Part shown: in pieces, positions 17,625 through 27,128 of the stretch
How the letters are laid out: each line of letters starts with the position of its first letter
Position numbering within the stretch: position 1 is the first letter of the stretch
DNA from: Granulicella mallensis
GTDB taxonomy: Bacteria > Acidobacteriota > Terriglobia > Terriglobales > Acidobacteriaceae
Assembly (NCBI RefSeq): GCF_014203225.1
Contig: NZ_JACHIO010000015.1
Location: forward strand, 62,001-126,000
Direction: 5' to 3'
Length of the DNA: 64,000 nt
Made by a program: the position numbers and the translations under genes
The notes under the pieces: model-generated
What the model was told of the DNA's origin: nothing
Databases searched by the model: none
The model's input: the letters and a program-made list of their open reading frames with translations, nothing else

Positions 17625-18488
17625 ATGCCGCTAATTTCCAAGACGTCTCGCCCCCAAACCCCGTCGATACAACGTATTGCCATCCAGGGGGAGTGCGGCT
17701 CCAACAGCCACATGGCTGCTCTGGCGATGCTGGGAGCCGTGGAAGTCGTGCCCTGCAGTGTATCGGCTGAGGTCATTCAAGCCGTGCTGTTGAAAGAGGT
17801 CGATGGGGCCGTGTTGCCGATCGAAAATAGCCTGCATGGCTCGGTCGCCGAGCACTACGATCTGCTGCTTGAATATCCCGTCCGCATTGACCGCGAGAGC
17901 CTGCTGCGCATTCGGCACAATTTGATCGTCGCTCCGGGCGTCCGGATGGCGGGCATTCATTCCGTGCTCTCGCATCCGGTAGCGCTGTCGCAGTGCCGTC
18001 ACTACCTCGCGACGCTGGACAGGGTCCATGCACTGCCGTTCTACGACACCGCGGGCAGTGTGAAACACATTATGGAGAAGGGCCTGCGCGATACGGCGGG
18101 CGTCGCTCCGGAGCTTGCCGCAAAGGAGTACGGCGCGGAGATTCTGGTTGCGGGCATTGAAGATCACACCGAGAACTACACGCGCTTTCATCTGCTGCAG
18201 CGAGCGGACGCTCCCCGTCCCGGAGGGCTGAAGCAGGCCGATAAACTCAGCGTCGCGTTTGCTCTTCAGCATCGTCCCGGCACGCTGGTGGCCGCGCTGC
18301 AGCGGCTCGCCGAGGCGGGCGTCGATCTCACCAAGATCGAGTCGCGACCGGTGCCGGGCAAGCCCTGGGAGTACGTCTTCTATGTGGACTTTCGCTTTAC
18401 GGATGCCGCCAACGCGGACGCCGCCCTGCTCGCCCTGAAGAGGGACTGCAGCATGGTGAAGGAGCTGGGCCGCTATTCTGCCGCGTGA
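17625..18488 (+). CDS. pheA: Prephenate dehydratase with ACT domain
   Basis: The enzyme turns prephenate into phenylpyruvate, the committed step to phenylalanine. The 287-residue protein is the monofunctional form: the catalytic domain has PIENS (65-69), HPVALSQC (117-124) and the TRF motif (186-188). The C-terminal ACT domain (about 207-280) has GT-L (219-221) and the Phe-binding ESRP (239-242), so feedback inhibition by Phe is expected. The ATG follows AGGGG by 7 nt. Its last 16 bases overlap the convergent membrane protein gene at 18473. Confidence 0.93.
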   Translation: MPLISKTSRPQTPSIQRIAIQGECGSNSHMAALAMLGAVEVVPCSVSAEVIQAVLLKEVDGAVLPIENSLHGSVAEHYDLLLEYPVRIDRESLLRIRHNLIVAPGVRMAGIHSVLSHPVALSQCRHYLATLDRVHALPFYDTAGSVKHIMEKGLRDTAGVAPELAAKEYGAEILVAGIEDHTENYTRFHLLQRADAPRPGGLKQADKLSVAFALQHRPGTLVAALQRLAEAGVDLTKIESRPVPGKPWEYVFYVDFRFTDAANADAALLALKRDCSMVKELGRYSAA

Positions 18489-19660
18489 TCGTTGCTGCGT
18501 GCAGGTTCTGGCTCGAAGGCCCCGCGAGCTCTCCACAGCAGCACCATCAATGTTGCGATGACGAGCACATCGAAGGCCATGCTTAGGGAAAGAGAGATGT
18601 TCATGAAGGCAGGGTTCTGGCTGAAGACGGTCGATGGCATGCCCATTTTGTGCGACAGCATTTGCTGGTAGTCGAGCAGCCGCTGGCGAGCGCTGGGCAG
18701 CAGCATCGTCAGAACATTCAAGAGTCCAACGACATAAAGCGCAAAAGTCAGCATCCACGCGGGCTTTTGCAGCTTGAGCAGGCCAACGCCGGCGAATCCC
18801 GAAAGGCAGGCGAGGACCAGATACGTTACATGGCTTGTCCAGCCCGATAAGATCACGCCGAAGAGAAACGCGGGAAAGGGCAGCAACGCTGCGATCAGCG
18901 TTACGCCAAGTCCGAGAAGCAGGAGGACAGCGATGACGGTGATCGAGATCGGGCGTGCGGATGCGGGCCGTAGCGGAGCCGCTGTGACGGGCTGCGGATA
19001 CATCTCTGCCGGGACTATGAGCGGCACCTGAAGCGGCTCCTGGGGAAGAGGGCGTGCAACGGTGAAATCAGTGAGCGGCGATGTGGGTGGGGGATAGGCA
19101 GGAGCAGGATAAGCAGCAGCCATGCCTGTGCCCGTCGTTGGCAGGCCCTGTTGATCTTTAGCCTGGGCAAAGGCTTCCCGTGTGTTGCGCAATGCAAAGT
19201 ACACCAGCCACCACAGGCCGATAGCGGCTATGAGCAGCCACATCACCGCGAAGACGATGAAGACGATACGCATCATGGTCGGGTCTGCTCCCGGGGTCGG
19301 GGGCATGGACTTCATGATGTGTGGCATGGCCATGCTCATAAGGGTGGAGAAGAGGCCGATCGCCGCCAGGCCGCCGCCAATGATCATGATCGAGATGCGC
19401 GCCCAGCTCCGCATGCGGAACAGTCCCACAACCGTGGCAATGGCCCACGCCGCCAGCGCGAGATAAAAGAGTATGGCGAAGATCATGAAGCCCAGCAGGA
19501 AGCCGGGCTGCGAAGCCATGCCTGGAGCCTCCACCGTTACGGGCATATGCCGCGCCATGACAGTCCCCAGTACCGATATGCCCGCCATCAGGCACAACAT
19601 TGCAGCTGCCAGGCTGAGCACAATTGCTGAAACCACTACACCCACAGGTCGCCGAATCAT
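18473..19660 (-). CDS. Polytopic membrane protein with two four-helix halves
   Basis: I do not recognise the family. The 395-residue protein (start at ATG 19660, MIRRPVGVVV) has a first set of four hydrophobic helices, a Pro/Ala/Thr-rich hydrophilic linker of about 85 residues (AYPAPAYPPPTSPL and onward), then a second set of four helices beginning ARPISITVIAVLLLLG. Both halves start with R-P-hydrophobic text, which suggests an internal duplication. Six Met-rich residues occur in the loop after helix 3 (STLMSMAMPHIMKSMPP). The 3' end overlaps pheA by 16 bases on the opposite strand. Confidence 0.7.
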   Translation of the reverse strand: MIRRPVGVVVSAIVLSLAAAMLCLMAGISVLGTVMARHMPVTVEAPGMASQPGFLLGFMIFAILFYLALAAWAIATVVGLFRMRSWARISIMIIGGGLAAIGLFSTLMSMAMPHIMKSMPPTPGADPTMMRIVFIVFAVMWLLIAAIGLWWLVYFALRNTREAFAQAKDQQGLPTTGTGMAAAYPAPAYPPPTSPLTDFTVARPLPQEPLQVPLIVPAEMYPQPVTAAPLRPASARPISITVIAVLLLLGLGVTLIAALLPFPAFLFGVILSGWTSHVTYLVLACLSGFAGVGLLKLQKPAWMLTFALYVVGLLNVLTMLLPSARQRLLDYQQMLSHKMGMPSTVFSQNPAFMNISLSLSMAFDVLVIATLMVLLWRARGAFEPEPARSNDHAAE

Positions 19661-19961
19661 GGCGCAAGTGTATCGCGAGGATGTTTCTGCCGATGACAGC
19701 GCGTTTTTTCGTTCCTGTAGAAACATGCGCCTTTACATTCGTTGTTCGGAACAGTTACGGTAAAGCGGTTTCATAGAGGGTGCGGCACAACGGCATCCAA
19801 CGGTGTGTGGCGTTCGCTGAGATTCTGTGGCGTATTGCCGCTCGCCTGTCTTACCGGAATAGACAGAAGTCTTACTTCTTCTCTAGGATGCAGAGAGCAC
19901 TTACACCTATCAATCAAGACAACAAGCCCGGCCACTCATGGCAGACGGGCAGGAGAATCTG

Positions 19962-21425
19962 ATGGCAAGCGCAAACTGTGACATTGGCCTGATCGGCCTG
20001 GCGGTGATGGGACAGAACCTTGTCCTGAACATGAACGACCACGGTTACAAGGTGGCGGTCTTCAACCGCACCACGTCCAAGGTCGATGAGTTTCTCGCCG
20101 ACGAGGCGAAGGGAACGCAGGTAGAGGGCGCGCACTCGATCGAAGAGCTGTGCAGCAAGCTCAAGTCGCCCCGCCGCGTCATGATCATGGTGAAGGCCGG
20201 CGATGTGGTCGACCAGACCATCGCAAGCATCGTGCCGCACCTCGAACAGGGCGACATCATCATCGACGGCGGCAACTCGCTGTTTACCGATTCGAACCGC
20301 CGCACCAAAGAACTGGCGGCGAAGGGGCTGCACTACATCGGCACCGGCGTCTCGGGTGGCGAAGAGGGTGCGCGCTTCGGCCCGTCGATCATGCCTGGCG
20401 GCGATCCTGCGGCCTGGCCTGCGGTGAAGGAGATATTCCAGGCCATTGCGGCCAAGGTGGAAGACGGAACGCCCTGCTGCGACTGGGTCGGCGAAGGCGG
20501 AGCGGGCCACTACGTGAAGATGGTCCACAACGGCATCGAGTACGGCGACATGCAGTTGATCGGCGAGGCCTACCAGTTGCTGAAGGACGGCCTGGGCCTC
20601 ACGGCCGACCAGTTTGCCGAGATCTTTACCGAGTGGAACAAGGGCGAACTCGACAGCTTCCTGATCGAGATCTCCGCGATCATCTTCGGGAAGAAGGACG
20701 AGGATGGCCAGCCGCTGGTCGACAAGATTCTCGACACGGCAGGACAGAAGGGCACGGGCAAGTGGACGGCGATCTCCGCGCTGGACCTGGGCATGCCCGT
20801 GACGCTGATCGGTGAGAGCGTCTTTGCGCGCTGCCTGTCAGCCTTGAAGGACGAGCGTGTGGAGGCGTCGAAGATCCTCTCCGGCCCTGCGACTGCGGGC
20901 AAGTTTACCGGCGACCAGAAGGAGTTCATCGAGAATGTGCGGCGTGCGCTGTACTGCTCGAAGATGATCAGCTACGCACAGGGTTACATGCTGCTGCGCG
21001 AGGCGGGCAAGGAGCAGGGCTGGAACCTGAACATGGGCGGCGTGGCGCTGATGTGGCGCGGCGGCTGCATCATCCGCTCGCAGTTCCTCGGCAAGATCAA
21101 GGACGCCTACGACAAGAACCCGAAGCTCGAGAACCTGCTGATGGACGACTTCTTCTCCGGCGTCCTGAACAAGTACCAGGAAAGCTGGCGCAAGGCGCTG
21201 GTGGTCGCGATTGAATTGGGCATTCCGACGCCTGCGTTCTCCACGGCGCTGGCGTTCTACGATGGCTACCGGACGGCCCGGCTGCCGGCGAACCTGCTCC
21301 AGGCACAACGCGACTTCTTCGGCGCGCACACCTACGAGCGTACCGACAAGCCGCGCGGCGAGTTCTTCCACACCAACTGGACGGGCCGCGGCGGCAGGGT
21401 TTCGTCGTCTACCTATAACGCGTAA
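19962..21425 (+). CDS. gnd: 6-phosphogluconate dehydrogenase, decarboxylating
   Basis: It oxidises 6-phosphogluconate to ribulose 5-phosphate and CO2 with NADP in the pentose phosphate pathway. The 487-residue protein shows the nucleotide-binding GLAVMGQN (12-19), FNRTTSK, the substrate motif GVSGGEEGARFGPSIMPGG, the catalytic KMVHNGIEYGDMQLI, and the C-terminal YERTDKPRGEFFHTNWTGRGG. ATG 19962 is preferred because AGGAG (19951-19955) lies 6 nt upstream; an in-frame ATG at 19938 has none. The 300 bp upstream hold no other gene that I can see. Confidence 0.95.
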   Translation: MASANCDIGLIGLAVMGQNLVLNMNDHGYKVAVFNRTTSKVDEFLADEAKGTQVEGAHSIEELCSKLKSPRRVMIMVKAGDVVDQTIASIVPHLEQGDIIIDGGNSLFTDSNRRTKELAAKGLHYIGTGVSGGEEGARFGPSIMPGGDPAAWPAVKEIFQAIAAKVEDGTPCCDWVGEGGAGHYVKMVHNGIEYGDMQLIGEAYQLLKDGLGLTADQFAEIFTEWNKGELDSFLIEISAIIFGKKDEDGQPLVDKILDTAGQKGTGKWTAISALDLGMPVTLIGESVFARCLSALKDERVEASKILSGPATAGKFTGDQKEFIENVRRALYCSKMISYAQGYMLLREAGKEQGWNLNMGGVALMWRGGCIIRSQFLGKIKDAYDKNPKLENLLMDDFFSGVLNKYQESWRKALVVAIELGIPTPAFSTALAFYDGYRTARLPANLLQAQRDFFGAHTYERTDKPRGEFFHTNWTGRGGRVSSSTYNA

Positions 21426-21437
21426 ACGGCAATCTGT

Positions 21438-21474
21438 TTGAAGAAGGGCATGGTAGAACCGTGCCCTTCTTCAA
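21438..21474. terminator. Bidirectional hairpin between gnd and a convergent gene
   Basis: TTGAAGAAGGGCA (21438-21450) pairs perfectly with TGCCCTTCTTCAA (21462-21474) across an 11-base loop. It lies between the gnd stop and the minus-strand gene ending at 21492; there is no U-run. Confidence 0.65.
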
Positions 21475-21491
21475 TCGTCCAATGTTTTCGT

Positions 21492-21773
21492 TTAGAAGTG
21501 CATGGTCGGTATCACTTCAGCGGCATAGACACCGATGATCAGCAGGGTCATCAATACGGTGACTCCGCCGACACCTTTGCAGATGGGTTGAATGAAGTTG
21601 ACACGGCGAATGATCTCGTCATTCTCCCGGTGAAGGGAGGATGGCCCGCTCTCCTCGTTGAGGAAGAGTTGATCTGTTTCGTAATGCGTAAGGTGGGCGC
21701 GGTAGATCATCAGGCCGATAAAGCCGATGACCAGTAGGCTCCAGAAGGCGATCATAATCTGAAGTGCATCCAT
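21492..21773 (-). CDS. Small two-helix membrane protein
   Basis: The 93-residue product starts at ATG 21773 (GGGGGA 8 nt upstream). It has two membrane segments, QIMIAFWSLLVIGFIGLMIY (about 5-24) and VGGVTVLMTLLIIGVYAAEV (about 69-88), joined by a charged loop with LNEESGPSSLHRENDEIIRR. I do not recognise the family and no motif suggests catalysis. The gene is probably monocistronic. Confidence 0.65.
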   Translation of the reverse strand: MDALQIMIAFWSLLVIGFIGLMIYRAHLTHYETDQLFLNEESGPSSLHRENDEIIRRVNFIQPICKGVGGVTVLMTLLIIGVYAAEVIPTMHF

Positions 21774-21910
21774 GGTATTTTCCCCCAGAACTGTATGTGA
21801 CAATCTGGTCCGGGATACCGGGCGGCTCCGTTAGAGACACGCAGCCGGAGGGTAGGCAGGGCTTGACCCGAAACTATACGCCTGGAAAAGCTAAATTGGC
21901 TGGAATTTTT

Positions 21911-22081
21911 TTAGCTGTGCATGAAGTGGTACAGCACCATGCCGACGGCGACGACCACCGCCAGGGCGATCACCAGTAGCCCGAGGATGAACCACGAGGC
22001 GTGGCGACGGGTCTGCTCGCTCGGCTGGGTGATGCCAAAGGTGTTGATGAAGGCCGAAGCCAGGGCATCCAGCAGTCGCAT
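21911..22081 (-). CDS. Small membrane protein with FGITQ motif (paralog of 30640-30813)
   Basis: The frame runs from ATG 22081 to TAA 21911 and encodes 56 residues. An N-terminal amphipathic stretch ends in NTFGITQPSEQTRRHASW (13-30), followed by one membrane helix (FILGLLVIALAVVVAVGMVL). The size, the FGITQ motif and the following basic turn recur in the 57-residue protein at 30640-30813, so the two are probably paralogs. Function unknown. Confidence 0.6.
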   Translation of the reverse strand: MRLLDALASAFINTFGITQPSEQTRRHASWFILGLLVIALAVVVAVGMVLYHFMHS

Positions 22082-22279
22082 GGCCCGATTCTACCCTGAT
22101 AAATACATCGTTTCCGTGAGATGCCGGATAGGGCGCATCCTCCTGGTTTTTGCGGCATCCAATCCCCTCAGTGACGTCGATGCTCTTGCCGGGGCACTGT
22201 TTGACGACTACACTTGATATTGGATCTTGTGTATGGGTGCTTTTCCCATCCGCAAACCACCCGTAAGGAGATGAAAGCC

Positions 22280-22657
22280 ATGGCTACTGCCGCCGTTACC
22301 CCCGAGGTCGTCAACGCTCCCGCACCCTCGACTCCCGTTGTCCTGACCCCCTCCGCTATCGTGAAGGTGAAGGAGATCATGGCTACGCAGGATCCGATTC
22401 CTGCCGGTCTGCGCATCGGTGTTGTCGGTGGCGGATGCTCCGGTTTCCAGTACTCCATGTCGTTTGAGAACGCCTCCGGCATGATGGACAAGGTTGTCCG
22501 TTTCGACGACCTGAAGGTCTTCATCGATGCGACCAGCGCGATGTACCTGAACGGCTGCACAGTGGACTACGTGGAGACTCTTGAGGCCGCCGGCTTCAAG
22601 TTCGAGAACCCCCAGGTGAAGAGCACCTGCGGCTGCGGTTCGAGCTTCAGCGTGTAG
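22280..22657 (+). CDS. erpA: A-type iron-sulfur carrier protein (ErpA/IscA family)
   Basis: The 125-residue protein carries Fe-S clusters to target enzymes. It has GGGCSGFQY (C53) and the C-terminal CGCG (C117, C119), the three Cys ligands of the family, within the usual core after an unusually Ala/Pro-rich 20-residue N-terminus. ATG 22280 follows AAGGAG by 9 nt. No suf or isc genes lie next to it. ErpA rather than IscA or SufA is a guess, since the family cannot be split without an alignment. Confidence 0.88.
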   Translation: MATAAVTPEVVNAPAPSTPVVLTPSAIVKVKEIMATQDPIPAGLRIGVVGGGCSGFQYSMSFENASGMMDKVVRFDDLKVFIDATSAMYLNGCTVDYVETLEAAGFKFENPQVKSTCGCGSSFSV

Positions 22658-22682
22658 CTGGTTCGCAATTTTGGATTTACAA

Positions 22683-22706
22683 ACGGTCTCGCCACGGCGA
22701 GGCCGT
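22683..22706 (+). terminator. Terminator of the A-type carrier gene
   Basis: ACGGTCTCGCC (22683-22693) pairs with GGCGAGGCCGT (22696-22706) with one G-T pair; CTGTCGTTTT follows. It lies 26 nt after the erpA stop. Confidence 0.75.
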
Positions 22707-22883
22707 CTGTCGTTTTAATCCTGAATCCTTTGGGTTAGTTGGTGAATGAGTGTGGCCCCATAGCGCTTCGCGCCCCATTCTTCATTGAACTATCGATTCA
22801 CCAAATTACTTCGGCCTCCCATTAAACTCTCGATGTGCCAAATCAAGACTCGACCGTCTAAGCTGTAAAGACAGTTCATTGCA

Positions 22884-24074
22884 ATGACCGAATTCACCAT
22901 CAAACTCGCCGACGACCGTGGCCGCGTCCAGGAGCAGACTCACTCTGCAGCTACCGCCGAGGAGTTGCGCGCGCGGTTTACGCAGGCGGGTTACCTGGTT
23001 TACTCCGTCAAAGCGCGTTCCGCGCTGAACAGCGGCAGCAAGAAGAAGGTCAAGCTCGACATCTTTCTGGTCTTCAATCAGCAGTTCCTCACGCTGATCC
23101 GCGCCGGCCTGCCGATCCTCAGCTCGCTGGACCTGCTCGCTAAACGACAGAAAGAAGAGAGCTTCCAGGCCCAGCTGGAAGATGTCACCTCCCGCATCAA
23201 GACGGGTGAGTCCATCTCCTCGGCCTTTGAGGCGCAGGGCAGCTTTCCGCTGGTCTACACCACGACGCTGCTGGCCGGCGAGCGTTCCGGCAACCTCGAA
23301 GAGGTCCTGCAGCGCTTTCTCGACTTCCAGCGCGTCTCGCTGACCTTCCGCAAGAAGCTGAAGGCCTCGCTGATCTATCCGGCCTTCCTCATCGTCATGG
23401 TGATCGGGCTGTTTATCTTCCTGATTACATTCGTAGTTCCGCGTTTTGCGCAGCTCTATGACCAGCTCGGCACCAAGCTGCCCGCGTTGACGCTCTTCAT
23501 GCTCGCGCTGGGACAGGATGTGCAGCACTACGGCCTCTATATCCTCCCGGTCCTGATCCTCATCGGCTACCTGCTCGTCCGCTGGTCCAAGACCGACTCC
23601 GGTGCCACGACTATCGATAAGATTCGCGTGGCCATGCCGATCTTCGGCAAGGTCTGGTTAAAGTATCAGGTCGGCCTGTTTTCGCGTACGCTTTCGACGC
23701 TGCTCACCGGCGGCCTGCCGCTGGTTCCAAGTCTCGAGACGGCGGCCCGGTCCATCGATTCGCGGCAGATCGCTAAGGCGGTCTACAGCTCGGTCGAAAC
23801 CGTCCGCGAAGGCAAGGGCCTCGCCTCCAGCCTGAACAAAACGGGAGTTTTTCCCGAGTTGGCGATCGAGATGATCGAAGTCGGCGAGAGCACCGGCGCG
23901 CTGCCGCAGATGCTGAACTCCGTCGCCGAGTTCTTCGAAGAGGACGTTCAAACCAGCCTCGCCGCCATTATGAGTATGATTGAGCCCGTCATCCTTATCG
24001 TGATGGGTGTGGTCGTCGTGGTGATCATGATCGCCCTGTACGAGCCGATCTTCAGCCTGAACGGTACGGGATAG
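22884..24074 (+). CDS. pilC: Type IV pilus/type II secretion platform protein (PilC/GspF)
   Basis: The inner-membrane platform protein couples the assembly ATPase to pilin movement. The 396-residue protein has two GspF domains: FNQQFLTLIRAGLPILSSLD (about 64-83) with TGESISSAF, and GLFSRTLSTLLTGGLPLVPS (about 262-281) with IEVGESTGALPQML. Three membrane segments lie near 167-190, 215-232 and 365-388. It opens the operon and lies 44 nt before the ATPase gene. Length matches the family. Confidence 0.92.
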   Translation: MTEFTIKLADDRGRVQEQTHSAATAEELRARFTQAGYLVYSVKARSALNSGSKKKVKLDIFLVFNQQFLTLIRAGLPILSSLDLLAKRQKEESFQAQLEDVTSRIKTGESISSAFEAQGSFPLVYTTTLLAGERSGNLEEVLQRFLDFQRVSLTFRKKLKASLIYPAFLIVMVIGLFIFLITFVVPRFAQLYDQLGTKLPALTLFMLALGQDVQHYGLYILPVLILIGYLLVRWSKTDSGATTIDKIRVAMPIFGKVWLKYQVGLFSRTLSTLLTGGLPLVPSLETAARSIDSRQIAKAVYSSVETVREGKGLASSLNKTGVFPELAIEMIEVGESTGALPQMLNSVAEFFEEDVQTSLAAIMSMIEPVILIVMGVVVVVIMIALYEPIFSLNGTG

Positions 24075-24118
24075 ACAAAGAAGTCCCCACGAAATTCAAT
24101 TCAGCGAGTCCAATCCTT

Positions 24119-25753
24119 ATGGCAACCATCCCTGTCGCTGTCCCTTACAGCAACGATGCTCTCTCCGAGGCCGAGCGCGCGCAGATGCTGGCGCGCCGCT
24201 ACCATGCGGAGTTCGTTGACCTGAAGAACTTCAAGATTCAGCACGATCTCTTCAAGTCCGTGCCCGTGGACCTGATGTTCCGCTACAGCTTCGTGCCGCT
24301 GGAGCAGAGCGAGGGACGCCTGTCCATCGCGCTCTCCGACCCGTCGAAGCTGATGGTCATCGACGAGATCTCCGGCCTGCTGGGAACGAGGATTGTCACC
24401 CGGGTTGCGACGCTCAGCCAGATTACCGATCTGCTCAAGAAGACCGAGCAGTCGCAGCGCGTGCTGGACGAGGCGACCGAAGGCCTGGCCTTCGACGTCG
24501 TCTCCAGCGAAGAGAACGCCGACGAGAACATCTCGATCGAAAAGCTGACGGCCGACGACGATATCTCGCCGATCATCCGCCTGGTGGACACGACGATCTT
24601 TACCGCACTCGAACGGCGCGCGTCGGATATCCATCTCGAAACCTTCGACGACTCGCTGCTGGTCAAGTACCGCATCGACGGTGTGCTGCAGCAGGCGATG
24701 GCGCCGATCGCGCGCGAGCATCATCAGACGATCCTGTCGCGTATCAAGATCATGAGCGAGCTCGACATCGCCGAGCGTCGCGTTCCGCAGGACGGCCGTT
24801 TCCGCGTCCGCTACAAGGGCCGCCTCATCGACTTCCGTGTCAGCATCATGCCGACTGTGCATGGCGAAAACGCTGTGCTCCGCGTACTCGATAAAGAGTC
24901 GATGTCGGAGAAGTTCACCAAGCTGTCGCTCGATGTCGTCGGCTTTGCGGAGAAGGACCTGACGCGCTTTCGCCGCTACATCAAGGAGCCGTACGGCATG
25001 GTGCTCGTGACCGGGCCGACCGGTTCGGGTAAGACGACTACCCTCTACGCCGCGCTCAACGAGATCAAGTCGGAAGAAGACAAGATCATCACCATCGAAG
25101 ACCCGGTCGAGTACCAGATTCGCGGCATCACGCAGATCCCGGTCAACGAGAAGAAGGGCCTCACCTTCGCCCGCGGCCTGCGTTCGATTCTGCGTCATGA
25201 CCCGGACAAGATCCTGGTCGGTGAGATCCGCGACGCTGAGACGGCACAGATCGCCATCAACTCCGCGCTCACGGGCCACCTTGTGTTTACGACCGTCCAC
25301 GCGAACAACGTGGTCGACGTGCTGGGACGCTTCCTGAACATGGGCGTCGAGCCGTACAACTTCGTCTCCGCGCTCAACTGCATCCTGGCCCAGCGGCTGG
25401 TGCGCCAGGTCTGCGAGTTCTGCGTTCAGGATGTGCATTACAACGATGCCCAGCTCGAAGAGAACGGACTGCGACCCTCGGAGTGGCGCGACGTCGTCTT
25501 CAAAGAGGGCCCCGGCTGCATTGAGTGCGGTGGAACGGGCTATCGCGGCCGTTCGGCGATCCACGAGCTGCTGGAACTCGACGATGAGATTCGCGAGATG
25601 CTGCTCGAAAAGCGTCCTGGGTCGGAGATTCGTAAGAAGGCCAAGGCCAAGGGGATGGCATTCCTGCGCGACTCGGCGTTGGAACGTGTCCGCGACGGCA
25701 TTACGACGCTGAAAGAGATCAACAAGGTCACGTTTATCGAGACCGGGCGGTAG
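24119..25753 (+). CDS. pilB: Type IV pilus/type II secretion assembly ATPase (PilB/GspE)
   Basis: The hexameric cytoplasmic ATPase drives pilin or pseudopilin extension. The 544-residue protein has an N-terminal GspE_N domain (about 1-110), Walker A GPTGSGKTT (299-307), the Asp box with KIITIEDPVEYQ, Walker B ILVGEIRDAETA, a His box LTGHLVFTTVHAN, and a tetracysteine zinc site CEFC (about 438) with CIECGGTGYRGR (about 466). It sits between the platform protein and pilM. A retraction ATPase (PilT) is not in the window. Confidence 0.93.
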   Translation: MATIPVAVPYSNDALSEAERAQMLARRYHAEFVDLKNFKIQHDLFKSVPVDLMFRYSFVPLEQSEGRLSIALSDPSKLMVIDEISGLLGTRIVTRVATLSQITDLLKKTEQSQRVLDEATEGLAFDVVSSEENADENISIEKLTADDDISPIIRLVDTTIFTALERRASDIHLETFDDSLLVKYRIDGVLQQAMAPIAREHHQTILSRIKIMSELDIAERRVPQDGRFRVRYKGRLIDFRVSIMPTVHGENAVLRVLDKESMSEKFTKLSLDVVGFAEKDLTRFRRYIKEPYGMVLVTGPTGSGKTTTLYAALNEIKSEEDKIITIEDPVEYQIRGITQIPVNEKKGLTFARGLRSILRHDPDKILVGEIRDAETAQIAINSALTGHLVFTTVHANNVVDVLGRFLNMGVEPYNFVSALNCILAQRLVRQVCEFCVQDVHYNDAQLEENGLRPSEWRDVVFKEGPGCIECGGTGYRGRSAIHELLELDDEIREMLLEKRPGSEIRKKAKAKGMAFLRDSALERVRDGITTLKEINKVTFIETGR

Positions 25754-25771
25754 GGCAGCATCGTTAAAGGC

Positions 25772-25860
25772 TTTGACGCAAAGTTCGCAAAGGGAAGCCA
25801 AGTTTCGCCACGGGCGTCGTGGCGAAACTTGGCTCTTTTCTTTGCGAACTTTGCGTCAAA
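25772..25860. repeat. Long perfect palindrome (family E)
   Basis: TTTGACGCAAAGTTCGCAAAG (first 20 of 21 shown exact; 25772-25792) pairs with 25840-25860, and GCCAAGTTTCGCCACG (25797-25812) pairs with 25818-25833 across a five-base loop. About 37 bp of stem separate the ATPase gene from pilM. Half-arms of the same motif occur at 61616-61630 and 62029-62046. Confidence 0.85.
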
Positions 25861-26000
25861 TTTTGCTGTTGTTTGTTCTTCTCCACTAATTTGATTGAGG
25901 GAAGCTGCATTTTTCGCTAAACCCTGTCCGTTCCGATACGTCCAACACGCATAGCGTTGCCACTAAATCCACCCCGCAAGGTACTCTAGTTAGAGTCTCA

Positions 26001-27125
26001 ATGAATCTCTTTCCCAAAGCCTCTGGAGCCCGTCCGCGTGTGGCCTGCGAGATCGCCGCACAGGGCGTCGTTGCTGCTCGATCGGTCGAGGCGATTAGCC
26101 CGCTTGCGGCGGTGGCCCGAGTGGAGCTTGCAGCCGGTGCGGTTACCCCCAGCCTCAAGCCCGGCAATATCGCTGACCGCGTCGCCGTCGTTGAGGCGAT
26201 TCGCCGCACCCTCGAAAGCATCGGCGAACGTGCCCACTCTCGCGACGGCAATATTACGGTGGTCATCCCCGATGCCGCCGTCCGCGTGCTGCTGCTGGAC
26301 TTCGACACCCTGCCCGCGCGCCTGGCCGATGCGCTGCCCATCGTGCGCTTTCGCCTGAAAAAGATGCTGCCCTTCGACGCCGATGACGCGATGGTGACCT
26401 ATCAGATCATGAGCACCAGTAAGACCATCGTGCGTGTGCTGGCGGTGGCGATTCCTCGCGATGTGCTCAGCGAGTATGAGTCCGTCGCGCGCGAGGCCGG
26501 TTTTGAGCCGGGCGCTGTGATTCCAAGTACGCTGGCTGCGCTGGCCGCCGTCGACGACGAGAACCCTGTCCTCCTGGTCAATGCCAACAAGTTCGGTGTA
26601 ACGGCGGCGATCGTGCGCAGCGGAATCCTGATGCTGCATCGCAGCGTCGACCTACAGGAGACCGCGGTAGGGGTTCCTGCCAATCTGCCTTCCGAGATCT
26701 TCGAATCAACGATCCCCCCGCTTCCTCTGGTGGATGTCTATGAAACTGCCGAGGAGTGGGCAGCACAGGAGCCGCTGCCGGAGCATGGCCGCAATCCCTA
26801 TGCCAGCGAGCCTGTGGCACATGAACCTCTTGCTACCCTTGGTCTGTCCGCCCCCATCGTGCTGGGAGAAGAGGTTGCGCAGGCGGTCAGCGTAGCGGTT
26901 GCCTACTTTGAAGACACGCTGGCCGCGATGCCGTCAGGCATCCTGAGCGCCGGACCTTTGGGGAGCGATGCGCTCACCCGTATCCTCGCGGACCATGGCC
27001 TGGCGCAAGCCGAGGGCCTGCGCGTGCGTGAGTTGGTCGAGCCTGCAGACCTGCTGTCCGAGGCGGTTACGGCTGCAGTTCCACGAGGCTGGCTGGCAGG
27101 TGTGACGGGAGCGTTGCGAGGCTAA
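26001..27125 (+). CDS. pilM: PilM-like actin-fold assembly protein
   Basis: The 374-residue soluble protein has an actin-like layout: VACEIAAQGVVAARSV at the start, ITVVIPDAAVRVLLLDFDTLP (about 81-101), FRLKKMLPFDADDAMVTYQI (about 114-133) and a second lobe after residue 180. It lacks a canonical ATP-binding signature that I can confirm. PilM binds the N-terminus of PilN and links the pilus alignment complex to the cytoplasm. It lies 3 nt before pilN. The assignment rests on fold-like text and operon order. Confidence 0.78.
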   Translation: MNLFPKASGARPRVACEIAAQGVVAARSVEAISPLAAVARVELAAGAVTPSLKPGNIADRVAVVEAIRRTLESIGERAHSRDGNITVVIPDAAVRVLLLDFDTLPARLADALPIVRFRLKKMLPFDADDAMVTYQIMSTSKTIVRVLAVAIPRDVLSEYESVAREAGFEPGAVIPSTLAALAAVDDENPVLLVNANKFGVTAAIVRSGILMLHRSVDLQETAVGVPANLPSEIFESTIPPLPLVDVYETAEEWAAQEPLPEHGRNPYASEPVAHEPLATLGLSAPIVLGEEVAQAVSVAVAYFEDTLAAMPSGILSAGPLGSDALTRILADHGLAQAEGLRVRELVEPADLLSEAVTAAVPRGWLAGVTGALRG

Positions 27126-27128
27126 ATC

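Noticed and set aside
17463-17634. Possible Phe leader peptides upstream of pheA (a nine-codon frame with two Phe and one Trp at 17463; an eleven-codon frame with one Phe at 17599)
   Set aside because: The only hairpin (GCCGG...CCGGC near 17517) lacks a U-run, and no competing pairing was found, unlike at aroK.
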